From the NCBI GenBank assembly GCA_020725925.1, contig DYTN01000005.1, positions 58,370-103,973 on the forward strand: a stretch of 45,604 bases of DNA, written 5' to 3'. Positions 7,022 through 14,996 of this stretch are shown piece after piece. Both the position numbers and the translations under genes were made by a program. Source of the stretch: Methanobacteriota archaeon. GTDB lineage: Archaea > Thermoplasmatota > Thermoplasmata > UBA10834. Position 1 is the first letter of the stretch. Each line of letters begins with the position of its first letter. The notes below the pieces were generated by a model, which saw only the letters and a list, made by a program, of their open reading frames with translations, made no database searches and had not been told where the DNA came from.

Positions 7022-8272
7022 ATGTCCATGCAGGCGAGCGGAGCCAAGAGGCGCGTGTACATGGACTACGCGGCCGCATGCCCCGTCGACGAGCGCGTGC
7101 TCGCGTCCATGATGCCTTTCTTCTCCGAGAAGTTCGGGAACCCATCGTCGCTTCACCAGGCGGGAAGGGAACCGAAGAAGGCCATCGAGGAGGCGAGGGC
7201 GAGAGTGGCAGCCCTCATCAACGCGAAGCGGAAGGAGGAGGTCATTCTGACCTCCGGGGGCACCGAATCCAACAACATGGGCATCAAGGGGGTCGCGATG
7301 CGGATGATGGGCGAGGGCAAGCACCTCGTGACCTCGGCGATCGAGCACATCTCCGTTCTGAACATCATGAAGTCCCTCGAGAAGAGCGGGTTCGAGGTCA
7401 CATACGTGAAGCCGACGGGCGATGGCTTCGTGGACCTCGAGGAGTTCGAGAAGGCCCTGCGAAAGGACACCGTGCTCGCGACGATCATGTACGCGAACAA
7501 CGAGATAGGCACGCTCCAGCCGATCGACGAGATCGGCAGGTTGCTGGAGGAGAAGGACATCTTCTTCCACGTGGATGCTGTCGCTGCCGCAGGGAAAGTC
7601 CCGATAGACGTCCAGAGATCGAAGATAGACCTCCTGTCGGTGTCGTCGAACGACATGTGTGGGCCCAAGGGCGCGGGCGCGCTGTTTGTGCGCGACGGGA
7701 CCAGGATCGAGGCTGTGAGCCAGGGTGGGGGACAGGAGAGGGGGTTGAGGTCAGGTTCCGAGAACGTCCCAGCCATAGTCGGGCTCGGGGCCGCTGCAGA
7801 GCTCGCGAAGGCCGAGATGGAGGAGGAGGGAGCGAGGCTCAGAGCGCTGAGAGACAAGCTGATAGACGGCATCCTCAGGAGCATCGAGGAATCCTTTCTG
7901 AATGGCCACAGGACCAAACGCCTGCCGAACAACGCCAACTTCAGGTTCAGGTATGTCGAGGGGGAGTCGATGCTCCTGAACCTCGACATGATGGGCATAT
8001 CCGTATCGTCGAGCTCCCCGTGCACCTCGAAGAGCCTGCTGCCGTCGCACGTCCTCCTCGCATGCGAGATACCGACCGAGGAGGCCCAGAGCGCAGTCCA
8101 GTTCACGCTGGGCCGCTCGAACAGCGAGGACGAGATCGACCACGTGCTAGAGGTGTTCCCCGGGATCGTGAAGAAGCTCAGGGCGATGTCCCCGTTCTCC
8201 CCGAAGAACATCGAGGAGATGCGCTCGACCGCAGGGCACAGGGATGAGGAGCACCATCACGATTCCGAGTGA
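7022..8272 (+). CDS. IscS/NifS-like protein without the PLP-binding lysine
   Basis: 416 residues of the class V aminotransferase/cysteine desulfurase fold. Family landmarks are present: MDYAAACP near the start, SGGTESNN (78-85), EHISV (108-112), NNEIG (159-163), HVDAV (183-187) and the catalytic-loop cysteine Cys334 (SSSPCTSKSL). In the SxHKxxGPKG block the sequence is SSNDMCGPKG: Asp211 replaces the Schiff-base lysine and Asn210 the histidine. The glutamine of DAxQ is Ala187. So PLP chemistry as in normal desulfurases should not work. From memory, the Archaeoglobus fulgidus IscS has the same Lys-to-Asp change and lacks desulfurase activity. The C-terminal tail is His-rich. GGAGTGAT precedes the ATG. 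Context with TusA and DsrE points to sulfur or Fe-S assembly. Confidence 0.85.
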   Translation: MSMQASGAKRRVYMDYAAACPVDERVLASMMPFFSEKFGNPSSLHQAGREPKKAIEEARARVAALINAKRKEEVILTSGGTESNNMGIKGVAMRMMGEGKHLVTSAIEHISVLNIMKSLEKSGFEVTYVKPTGDGFVDLEEFEKALRKDTVLATIMYANNEIGTLQPIDEIGRLLEEKDIFFHVDAVAAAGKVPIDVQRSKIDLLSVSSNDMCGPKGAGALFVRDGTRIEAVSQGGGQERGLRSGSENVPAIVGLGAAAELAKAEMEEEGARLRALRDKLIDGILRSIEESFLNGHRTKRLPNNANFRFRYVEGESMLLNLDMMGISVSSSSPCTSKSLLPSHVLLACEIPTEEAQSAVQFTLGRSNSEDEIDHVLEVFPGIVKKLRAMSPFSPKNIEEMRSTAGHRDEEHHHDSE

Positions 8273-8388
8273 AGTCCCTGTCGCTCTTTCCCGATGTTTT
8301 CGTGCGCGCGCGTGTGTCGGCCGCTCCCGGAGCTAGAATAAATAACTTCTCTGCAAATGTGCAAAGCCAGCTAATATTGTACAAAAAG

Positions 8389-8418
8389 TTATATATATAC
8401 TCGGTCATTAATGGACCG
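8389..8418 (+). promoter_or_regulatory. Strong TATA box plus imperfect palindrome before the large surface protein
   Basis: The stretch TTATATATATA (8389-8399) is the strongest TATA element in the window, in a locally AT-rich region (8330-8400). Just after it lies CGGTC-ATTAATG-GACCG (arms 8402-8406 and 8414-8418), at or just before the expected transcript start and about 15 bases before the ATG at 8433. This suggests high expression and perhaps control by a dimeric regulator; the latter is inference. Confidence 0.55.
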
Positions 8419-8432
8419 GGATGGGATAGCCT

Positions 8433-10826
8433 ATGAGAAATAGGATTCTGACCATAGCGCTGGCGCTAAGCATGCTCGCTGTAGCTTTCGCGGCGGTCCC
8501 TACGACCGCAAGCGTTGACTATACGGGCAGTGTGAAGACGACAGACAGTGGGCATAGCCCCAAAGCCGCCTTCGTCGAGGGTGAAGCTATCTACGTCGAC
8601 GTGGAACTGCTTTACCAAGGCGATCCGGAAGTGGACGACATCGAGGTGTGGATCTACGACCCCAACACCGGAGCCGAGGACTGGCTTTGGGACGTGACTG
8701 ACGACCCCGCAGATGGCTGGTACAACAGCTCGCAGTCGACCCCGGTCGACCCGATGTATGTGTACCTGGCCTGGTGGGAGCCTGACCTCGTGGTGTGCGA
8801 CGTCGTCGCTTACGTGGATGGAGTGTGGGGATACCAGGAGTACGCCCGAACCCAGATCACGGTGATGAAGGAGCGGCTGACTCTGGACCCGGACCTGGGC
8901 ACTTACTACCCGGGACAGTCGGTGGAGATCACCCTCGTGACCCGCCAGACGGTGGACTTCTACGTCGAGATCGTCAACGAGACGGACGTGTCGAAGGTCA
9001 ACTGGACGAGCCAGGAGGCCGGAGATGACCACTTCTGGAGCACGGTCTGGGACATCGACCCTGACTTCGCGGACGGGTACTACGAGATAAGGGTGAGGCA
9101 GGAGACGAGCCACGCAATATGGGAGCAGGACTCGTTCTGGGTGAACAAGTACGAGCTGCTTGTCTACGCGGACACGGTCTATTTGCTGCCAGGCGACGCA
9201 TCGCACCTGACCTACATAATCAGGGATGTCGCCACGAAGGCTGCGTACTACGGCCCGACCATCGAGTACATCGCGCACTACTACAACGTTTCTGGCAATG
9301 AGACCAACGTCTCTGGCCCGCTTCCGAGCGGGGCAGGCGAGTACGACTTCGTCATGCCCACTGACATCGCCCTCTGGTCCGACCTGGACATAACCTTCTG
9401 GGCGAACGAGAGCGACAGGAGCGACGAGTCGTGGCTCTGGCTCTACACATCGGTCATAGGTGCGGACGTGTGGACTGACGAGTACGACTACATGCCCGGC
9501 GAGCCCGTGACAGTCACTGTGTCCGCTGTGGCCCGGAACGACTGGGGCGCCGATGCCCTTGCGGGCGCGGACGTGGATGTCAGCGTCTGGAGGAACGGCT
9601 CCTCGATCGCGGCCTACGGAGCGACGGACCTGGAGACGGGCATTGACGGAAGGGTGACCTACACCTTCTCCCTCATCAGCGAAGCACCGACAGACGTGTA
9701 CGTCGTCAACGCCACGGTATCGAAGCTGGGATTCTCGGCCAATGCGATGACATCATTCGAGGTCGTGGACGGCGCCTGGATGATAGTCGAGTTCGACAGG
9801 GACTACTATGCCAGCGGAGAGGTAGCGACGCTCTCCTTCAGGGCGGTCCAGAACAACCAGGACTCCGACGCGCTGTTCGCGTACAGGGTGCACACTGAGC
9901 TGGGCATACTCACATCCGGCAACTCCACCGGCGGGAATGTCGCCGTGGAGATACCTGAGGACTACTTCGGCTGGATATGGGTGTACGCAGACGCGGACGT
10001 CGATGGCAACCCCGTTAGCGACTACGATGACGCATACGTCGACTTCGCGGACCTAGCGCTTCGCGTGCTGAACAGCGACTACAGGCCAGGCGACACAATC
10101 GTGTGGAACTGGGAGATACTGACCGGGCTGGAGAACGCAACCCTCGTCTACAAGATCTACGACGAGGACGACGTTGTCGTGCAGTCGGGCACCCCAGCGT
10201 TCGAGGCGACTGGCTCAATCGAGTTCGAGGTGCCTGTCGACGAGGCCGAGGTCTCGACCGAGTACACAGCCGAGCTGAGGCTCACGAGCGCGACGGGCGG
10301 GTACATAGAGGCGTCTGCGACGGCGACCCTGGTATCATCGCACGAGCTGATGATCTGGGTGGAGAAGTCGAAGTACGTCTCTGGCGAGTACAAGCCAGGA
10401 AGCACGGTGACCGTGCACTACCTGATCAACTCGTACGCCACTGAGGACCTGCCGGTGTACAGGATCCAGTTCTGGTTCGACTTCGACCCGATCTCGGTGA
10501 CTGTCCTGGCGACGGAGGCCGAGGGATCCATCGAGTACACGCTCCCCGACGACCTGGCCACGGGCTGGATCGGAATAGAGGCGTCTGCATACGACGGCAT
10601 CCAGGGCAACTACCTGTCCGGCGACGCGACCCTACTCGCGATCAACTCGCGGCTGAGCGCGTGGGACAGGAGCGTCGGAGGCATGAGCGCGATCGACTTC
10701 ACCTTGCTGGTGCTGATCGTGGTCATGATCCTGCTGCTCATCATCGTGCCCTTCCTGAAGGGCAGGATGGGAGCGCCGAAGGCCCCGAAGCCCGCAGAGC
10801 CTGCGCCGCCTGCGCCACCGCAGTAG
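8433..10826 (+). CDS. Large secreted, C-terminally anchored surface protein with repeated beta domains
   Basis: 797 residues. It has a classical signal peptide (1-26). About 700 residues of acidic, aromatic-rich beta sequence follow, in which the phrase 'Tyr-x-Pro-Gly-x-x-Val' recurs (near 167, 357 and 551, with variants near 465 and 659). This indicates five or more Ig-like or MG2-like repeats. A membrane helix (about 757-778) and a short Pro/Ala tail end it. Many N-x-S/T sequons could take N-glycans. There are no catalytic motifs. The strong promoter, acidic composition and C-terminal anchor suggest an abundant envelope or S-layer-type protein, but I recognise no named family. A T-rich run (about 10870-10884) after the stop is a probable terminator. 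Confidence 0.85.
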   Translation: MRNRILTIALALSMLAVAFAAVPTTASVDYTGSVKTTDSGHSPKAAFVEGEAIYVDVELLYQGDPEVDDIEVWIYDPNTGAEDWLWDVTDDPADGWYNSSQSTPVDPMYVYLAWWEPDLVVCDVVAYVDGVWGYQEYARTQITVMKERLTLDPDLGTYYPGQSVEITLVTRQTVDFYVEIVNETDVSKVNWTSQEAGDDHFWSTVWDIDPDFADGYYEIRVRQETSHAIWEQDSFWVNKYELLVYADTVYLLPGDASHLTYIIRDVATKAAYYGPTIEYIAHYYNVSGNETNVSGPLPSGAGEYDFVMPTDIALWSDLDITFWANESDRSDESWLWLYTSVIGADVWTDEYDYMPGEPVTVTVSAVARNDWGADALAGADVDVSVWRNGSSIAAYGATDLETGIDGRVTYTFSLISEAPTDVYVVNATVSKLGFSANAMTSFEVVDGAWMIVEFDRDYYASGEVATLSFRAVQNNQDSDALFAYRVHTELGILTSGNSTGGNVAVEIPEDYFGWIWVYADADVDGNPVSDYDDAYVDFADLALRVLNSDYRPGDTIVWNWEILTGLENATLVYKIYDEDDVVVQSGTPAFEATGSIEFEVPVDEAEVSTEYTAELRLTSATGGYIEASATATLVSSHELMIWVEKSKYVSGEYKPGSTVTVHYLINSYATEDLPVYRIQFWFDFDPISVTVLATEAEGSIEYTLPDDLATGWIGIEASAYDGIQGNYLSGDATLLAINSRLSAWDRSVGGMSAIDFTLLVLIVVMILLLIIVPFLKGRMGAPKAPKPAEPAPPAPPQ

Positions 10827-10867
10827 ACGGAAGCTGAGCGACGGAAAGCCAGCAAAACCCCTTCCCC

Positions 10868-10884
10868 AAATTTCCTTATTTTTC
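10868..10884 (+). terminator. T-rich terminator after the large surface protein
   Basis: A stretch with TTTCC-TTATTTTTC about 45 bases after the stop codon. It fits archaeal T-tract termination and separates this gene from the nucleotide-sugar dehydrogenase. No hairpin is visible. Confidence 0.4.
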
Positions 10885-10936
10885 AGAGCTCGCTGCTGGG
10901 CAAAGCCTTAAGCGCTGGCCCTCCAATCGGCGGGCG

Positions 10937-12241
10937 ATGGCCAAGGAGAAGGCCGCTGTCGTTGGCCTCGGGTATGTCGGCATACCCCTCTCGGCCCTGC
11001 TCGCAAGCAAGGGGTACGATGTCATCGCCGTGGATGTGCTCGACGGGAAGGTCGACGACGTCAACGCGGGGAGACTGCCCCTCAAGGGCCACGAACCCGG
11101 CCTTGGCAAGTTGCTCTCAAAGGTCGTGAAGAGCGGCTCCCTGAGGGCGACGACATCGTATGCGGACCTCAGGGACAGGACCGCGATATTCATCTGCGTC
11201 GACACGCCGATCGATGCAAACAACTGCCCTGACAACTCGAGGCTCGAGGATGCGCTCAGGGGTGTCGGGATGAACCTCAGGAAGGGGGCTATGGTCGTCG
11301 TGGAGTCGACCCTCGCCCCAGGCACCATGCTCGGGACCGCCGCCCCGACACTGGCCAGGGAGAGCGGGCTCGAGCTGGGGAAGGGGTTCAAGCTCGCGCA
11401 CTGCCCGGAGAGGGTCATGCCCGGGCGGCTGTTGTACAATATCACCCACTATGACCGCGTGGTCGGCGCCCATGACAAAACGACGGCGAAGAGGGCGATG
11501 GCCATCTACTCGAAGATAACCAGGGGGAAGTTGCACCCGACCGACCTGGTGACGGCGGAGATCGTCAAGACCGCGGAGAACGCCTACAGGGATGTCCAGA
11601 TAGCGTTCGCGAACGAGGTCGCCCTGATAAGCGAGAAGCTCGGCGCGGACGCATACGAGGTCCGGAGGCTCGTGAACACCTGCCCCTTCAGGGACATGCA
11701 CCTGCCGGGCGCGGGGGTCGGCGGGCACTGCCTCCCTAAGGACCCTTGGCTGCTGGCCCAGAGCGGCATGGCCGCGAACCCGAAGCTCATCCCGACAGCC
11801 AGGGCGGTCAACGACTCGATGCCCTTTCACATGCTCGACCTGGCCCACGAGGCTGCCAGGGCCGCCGGGAAGGCCGTGGAGGACTCGGTGGTCGTGGTCA
11901 TGGGGGCGTCGTTCCTCCAGGACTCAGGGGACACGAGGAACTCCCCGTCTGTGCCGGTGGCCGAGTCGCTTGCGGGTTCGAGAGAGCTCAGGGTGCACGA
12001 CCCCTTCGTGCAGGAGATCGCGGGCGTGACCGTCGCTCATGATGTGCAGAGTGCGCTCGCGGGGGCGGACCTCGCGATATTCATGGTCGCTCACAGGGAA
12101 TACCAGCAGCTCACGCCTGGCAAGATCAAGAAGCTCATGCGAACGCCGGTGGTGGTCGACGGGCGGAACCTGTTCTCCGCGGAGAAGATGCACAGGGCTG
12201 GCGTGACCTACAGGGGCATCGGCAAGAGAATCATCTCATAA
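10937..12241 (+). CDS. wecC: Nucleotide-sugar 6-dehydrogenase (UDP-N-acetylmannosamine dehydrogenase type)
   Basis: 434 residues of the UDP-glucose/GDP-mannose dehydrogenase family. The N-terminal Rossmann motif is GLGYVGIP (residues 10-17). The catalytic cysteine lies in GAGVGGHCLPKDPW (about 254-267), and a C-terminal UDP-sugar-binding domain follows. The enzyme oxidises a UDP-sugar to its uronic acid with two NAD+. The VDTPID and CPERVMPG motifs fit the WecC branch better than Ugd, but the sugar is not certain. The gene is probably leaderless: a TATA-like CCTTAAGC (10905-10912) lies about 25 bases upstream. Its last 11 bases overlap the end of the convergent epimerase gene. With the next two genes it likely supplies activated sugars for N-glycans or envelope polysaccharide. 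Confidence 0.88.
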   Translation: MAKEKAAVVGLGYVGIPLSALLASKGYDVIAVDVLDGKVDDVNAGRLPLKGHEPGLGKLLSKVVKSGSLRATTSYADLRDRTAIFICVDTPIDANNCPDNSRLEDALRGVGMNLRKGAMVVVESTLAPGTMLGTAAPTLARESGLELGKGFKLAHCPERVMPGRLLYNITHYDRVVGAHDKTTAKRAMAIYSKITRGKLHPTDLVTAEIVKTAENAYRDVQIAFANEVALISEKLGADAYEVRRLVNTCPFRDMHLPGAGVGGHCLPKDPWLLAQSGMAANPKLIPTARAVNDSMPFHMLDLAHEAARAAGKAVEDSVVVVMGASFLQDSGDTRNSPSVPVAESLAGSRELRVHDPFVQEIAGVTVAHDVQSALAGADLAIFMVAHREYQQLTPGKIKKLMRTPVVVDGRNLFSAEKMHRAGVTYRGIGKRIIS

Positions 12242-13127
12242 GCTCCGAGAGGCCCTCTTCCAGGGAGACCTTCGGGCTGAAGCCCAGGACCTCCTTCGCC
12301 TTCGAGCAGTTCGAGAGGCTGTCCCTGATATCGCCCACCCTGGGAGCTGTGAACTCCGGCCTGAGCCTCCTGCCCGAAGCAGCGATGGCCTTGTCCGCCA
12401 GCTCGAGCACGCTTGTGGAGACACCGCTCCCGCAGTTGAACACCTCGCCGTTCAGGCCCTTCTTCTCGAGCACCAGCAGAAGCATCTCCGCCACATCGCG
12501 CGTGTGAATGAAGTCCCTGGTCTGCCGCCCGTCGCCCTCGATTAGGGGGGCCTTGCCCGCCTTGAGCCTGTTCACGAACTTGGTGATCACGCCCGAGTAC
12601 GGGCTCTCGGGGTCCGCCCTCGGGGAGTAGAAGTTGAACGGCCGCACGGAGACGCACTCCATGGAGCTCGTCCTCGCGTAGGCCAGCGTGAATTTCTCCC
12701 CAGCCAGCTTGCTGGCGCCGTAGTTGCTCATGGGGCTCGTCGGGTGGTTCTCGTCTATGGGCAGGTACTTCGGCGGGCCGAACACTGACGCGCTGCTCAC
12801 ATAGACGAACTTGCGGACGCCGGCTTTGGTGCTCTCGCTCAGGAGGTTCACGGTCCCGAGCACGTTCGTCGAGGCATCGGATATCGGGTCCTCGAGCGAC
12901 CTGTCCACCGAGACCTGGGCAGCGCAGTGCACGACCGCCTCCACGCCCTTCAGGTGCGTTCTGGCGTCCTTGGGCTCGCGGATGTCACCGACGCCGGAGA
13001 CCTTCTTCAGCTTCAAGTGAGGCTGCGGGCGCAGGTCCATCCCCGTGACCTCGTGGCGGCCCAACAGGAGTTCGCACAGATATGAGCCGAGCTGGCCTGA
13101 GCTGCCTGTCACGAGCACTCTGGTCAA
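12231..13127 (-). CDS. NAD-dependent sugar epimerase/dehydratase (extended SDR, GalE-like)
   Basis: 298 residues. It has the N-terminal nucleotide motif GSSGQLG (residues 8-14), the SSASVFG segment with the catalytic Ser, and YGASK holding the Tyr-x-x-x-Lys pair. The second half has the RPFNFYSP and GDGRQTRDF segments typical of UDP-sugar 4-epimerases and related decarboxylases. It should interconvert or modify a UDP- or dTDP-sugar; the exact substrate cannot be read. The gene follows the Gfo/Idh/MocA gene on the same strand with one base between stop and start, so the two form an operon. Confidence 0.88.
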   Translation of the reverse strand: MTRVLVTGSSGQLGSYLCELLLGRHEVTGMDLRPQPHLKLKKVSGVGDIREPKDARTHLKGVEAVVHCAAQVSVDRSLEDPISDASTNVLGTVNLLSESTKAGVRKFVYVSSASVFGPPKYLPIDENHPTSPMSNYGASKLAGEKFTLAYARTSSMECVSVRPFNFYSPRADPESPYSGVITKFVNRLKAGKAPLIEGDGRQTRDFIHTRDVAEMLLLVLEKKGLNGEVFNCGSGVSTSVLELADKAIAASGRRLRPEFTAPRVGDIRDSLSNCSKAKEVLGFSPKVSLEEGLSELMR

Positions 13128-13128
13128 G

Positions 13129-14106
13129 CTATTCCACCTGCACCTTCTTGCCGGCCCTCACGGATTCGAGGGCCGCCTCCGCTATCTTGAGCGTCTGAAT
13201 CGCGTTGGCGCCGGTCACGAGCGGCTGTCTCCCGTCCTTGACGGCCGCGACGAAGTCGTCGAGCTCGCGCTTGAGAGGCTCCTCCTTCTTCAGGGCTATG
13301 CGGCGGAGGTCGAACTCGAGCGGGACATTGAACAGGTTGCCCGCCTCGACCTGCTTGAACGATGAAGAGCAGACGAGCGCGGCCTGGTCCATGTAGTCCA
13401 CCTCGACGAAGTTCTTGCTGCAGGTCAGGGAGAGCTTCCTGACCTTCATGGGAGTGAGCCAGTTCACCTCGATGAAGCCCGTCGTGCCCCCCTCGAAGTC
13501 TATCAGTACGTTCGCGTGGTCTTCGTACTTCATTCCCGAGCCCTGCCCGCCGAGGGCGTAGACGGTCTTGGCCCGCTTGCCGACGACGTACTGCACGACA
13601 TCTATGTCGTGCACCCCGAGGTCCATGACAACGCCCACGTCCCTGATCCTGGAGGGCATCGACGAGACCCGCCTCGTGGCTGCGGTGATGAGCTCCCCGA
13701 ACTCGCCTGAGTCGAGGCTCTGCTTGGCGAACGCCACGACGGGGTTGTACCTCTCCGTGAAGCCACCGGCGAGGACCAGCCTCGCCTGCTCCGCCCTCTC
13801 GACTAGACCTTCGAGAACCTTCGAGCTCCCCGTCATAGGCTTCTCGAGGAGCACGTGCTTGCCCGCCCTGATCGCGTCGTTCGCGATCTTCTCGTGCGTG
13901 TTCGTGGGGGTGACGATGACCACTGCCTCGACATCGCTCTTGAGCAGCTCCTGGTAGCTCAGGAAGTGCTTCACGGAGTGCTTCCTCCCAACGGCCTGGG
14001 CGACCTCGGGGACGATGTCGGCGACGCTCGCGAGCATGCCCTTCTCGGCGAGGATCCTCGCGTGGTTCTGGCCCATGGACCCGAGGCCTATGACTCCGAT
14101 CCGCAT
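13129..14106 (-). CDS. Gfo/Idh/MocA-family sugar oxidoreductase
   Basis: 325 residues. The N-terminal Rossmann motif GLGSMGQNH (residues 7-15), TPTNTH and EKPM (the conserved EKP near residue 90) define the Gfo/Idh/MocA family. A GVHDIDV segment in the second domain supplies the conserved His/Asp. These enzymes oxidise or reduce a ring hydroxyl with NAD(P). In glycan clusters they often make 3-keto sugars ahead of an aminotransferase, as in WlbA. It is the first gene of a two-gene operon with the epimerase. No sugar aminotransferase or glycosyltransferase is adjacent, so the pathway is incomplete here. Confidence 0.87.
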   Translation of the reverse strand: MRIGVIGLGSMGQNHARILAEKGMLASVADIVPEVAQAVGRKHSVKHFLSYQELLKSDVEAVVIVTPTNTHEKIANDAIRAGKHVLLEKPMTGSSKVLEGLVERAEQARLVLAGGFTERYNPVVAFAKQSLDSGEFGELITAATRRVSSMPSRIRDVGVVMDLGVHDIDVVQYVVGKRAKTVYALGGQGSGMKYEDHANVLIDFEGGTTGFIEVNWLTPMKVRKLSLTCSKNFVEVDYMDQAALVCSSSFKQVEAGNLFNVPLEFDLRRIALKKEEPLKRELDDFVAAVKDGRQPLVTGANAIQTLKIAEAALESVRAGKKVQVE

Positions 14107-14199
14107 GCGCTCGCAATGCCCCTTAGCCGTAATAATTGTTCTGCATGGGTCCCGCTAAAGGCTTATTACGGGACCAGGCGATGCGTGTCCGGTGGCCCG

Positions 14200-14379
14200 A
14201 TGAAGAAGAAGCTGATGGACATCCTAGCGTGCCCTGTGTGCAAGCACCACCCGCTCGAGCTCACGGTCAAGAAGGAGGACGAGAGGGAGGTCCTCGAGGG
14301 CACGATCAGGTGCCCGAAGTGCAGCGTGGACTATCCGATCGAGGACGGCATACCCGACATGCTGCCGCCCGAGAAGTGA
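14200..14379 (+). CDS. Trm112-family methyltransferase activator
   Basis: 59 residues, the normal size for the prokaryotic Trm112/YcaR type. It starts MKKKLMDILACPVCK and has a second knuckle (RCPKCSVDYPIEDGIPDML), so four cysteines make one zinc ribbon, and the IPxML ending is characteristic. In archaea Trm112 binds and activates several SAM-dependent methyltransferases acting on tRNA and release factors. An AT-rich GGCTTATTAC (14158-14167) about 33 bases before the ATG is a plausible TATA box. A longer open frame extends upstream but has no support. The stop abuts the stop of the convergent SRPBCC gene with no gap. Confidence 0.9.
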   Translation: MKKKLMDILACPVCKHHPLELTVKKEDEREVLEGTIRCPKCSVDYPIEDGIPDMLPPEK

Positions 14380-14841
14380 TCACTGGGGCCGATGGGCAGC
14401 GCACTGAGTCTCCAGGACCCACTTCAGAAGGTCCATGCTCTGGTTCGCGTGTGCCTGCAGTTCCTTTTCGATCGCCTCGCGCTCGAAGGTCCTGTTAGCC
14501 AGTGCGGGCGGTATCTCGTATTCGAAGGTGAATGACACGAGGACCTTCTCGCCCAGCTTGCCGAAATCCCAGCTGGCCTTGGCCTTGATGCCCCTGGTGG
14601 CCTTCATCAGTATGCGCTTGTTCTTGACGAACTCGACTATGTCGAAGTTGGTGACCAGCTCCGTCTTGCCGAGGACTATCGTGGTCTCCAGGGAGGTGCC
14701 GGGGCCGTAGTGCACCAGGCTCGTGGGCTTGAGGTCCATGAACATGGGCACGAAGTTCTTGAAATTGGTCCAGTCCGCGACGTACTCGAACGCATCCTCA
14801 AGATTGCACTTGACCTCAGCGTTGTGCTTGCAGACCGGCAT
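14380..14841 (-). CDS. SRPBCC-fold (START/cyclase-like) protein
   Basis: 153 residues with the pattern of the SRPBCC superfamily: an N-terminal strand, the AFEYVADWTNFKNF segment, the central antiparallel strands and a long C-terminal helix (about 118-150). Such proteins bind hydrophobic ligands in a deep cavity; the closest families are coenzyme-Q-binding and polyketide cyclase-like, but nothing fixes the ligand. The ATG at 14841 was chosen over a TTG at 14856 because TGATAAATAT (14871-14880) puts a TATA box about 30 bases upstream. It shares its promoter region with serA on the other strand. Confidence 0.75.
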   Translation of the reverse strand: MPVCKHNAEVKCNLEDAFEYVADWTNFKNFVPMFMDLKPTSLVHYGPGTSLETTIVLGKTELVTNFDIVEFVKNKRILMKATRGIKAKASWDFGKLGEKVLVSFTFEYEIPPALANRTFEREAIEKELQAHANQSMDLLKWVLETQCAAHRPQ

Positions 14842-14996
14842 GATGCCCTGAGTCAAGTAGGGGGTGCACGATATTTATCAATTGGTCTTCGCGCCCGCAT
14901 AGCACACATCAGTACGTTCTCAGAACCCCCGTGCAACAGATTGATATGCGAGAGGCCCCGTTCCACTTCAGCCTCCCCTCTGGAGGGGGCTGTCGG

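Noticed and set aside
8273..8432. AT-rich stretch considered as a transfer boundary or small RNA gene
   Set aside because: It is explained as the promoter region of the large surface protein; no fold or repeat typical of an RNA gene was seen.
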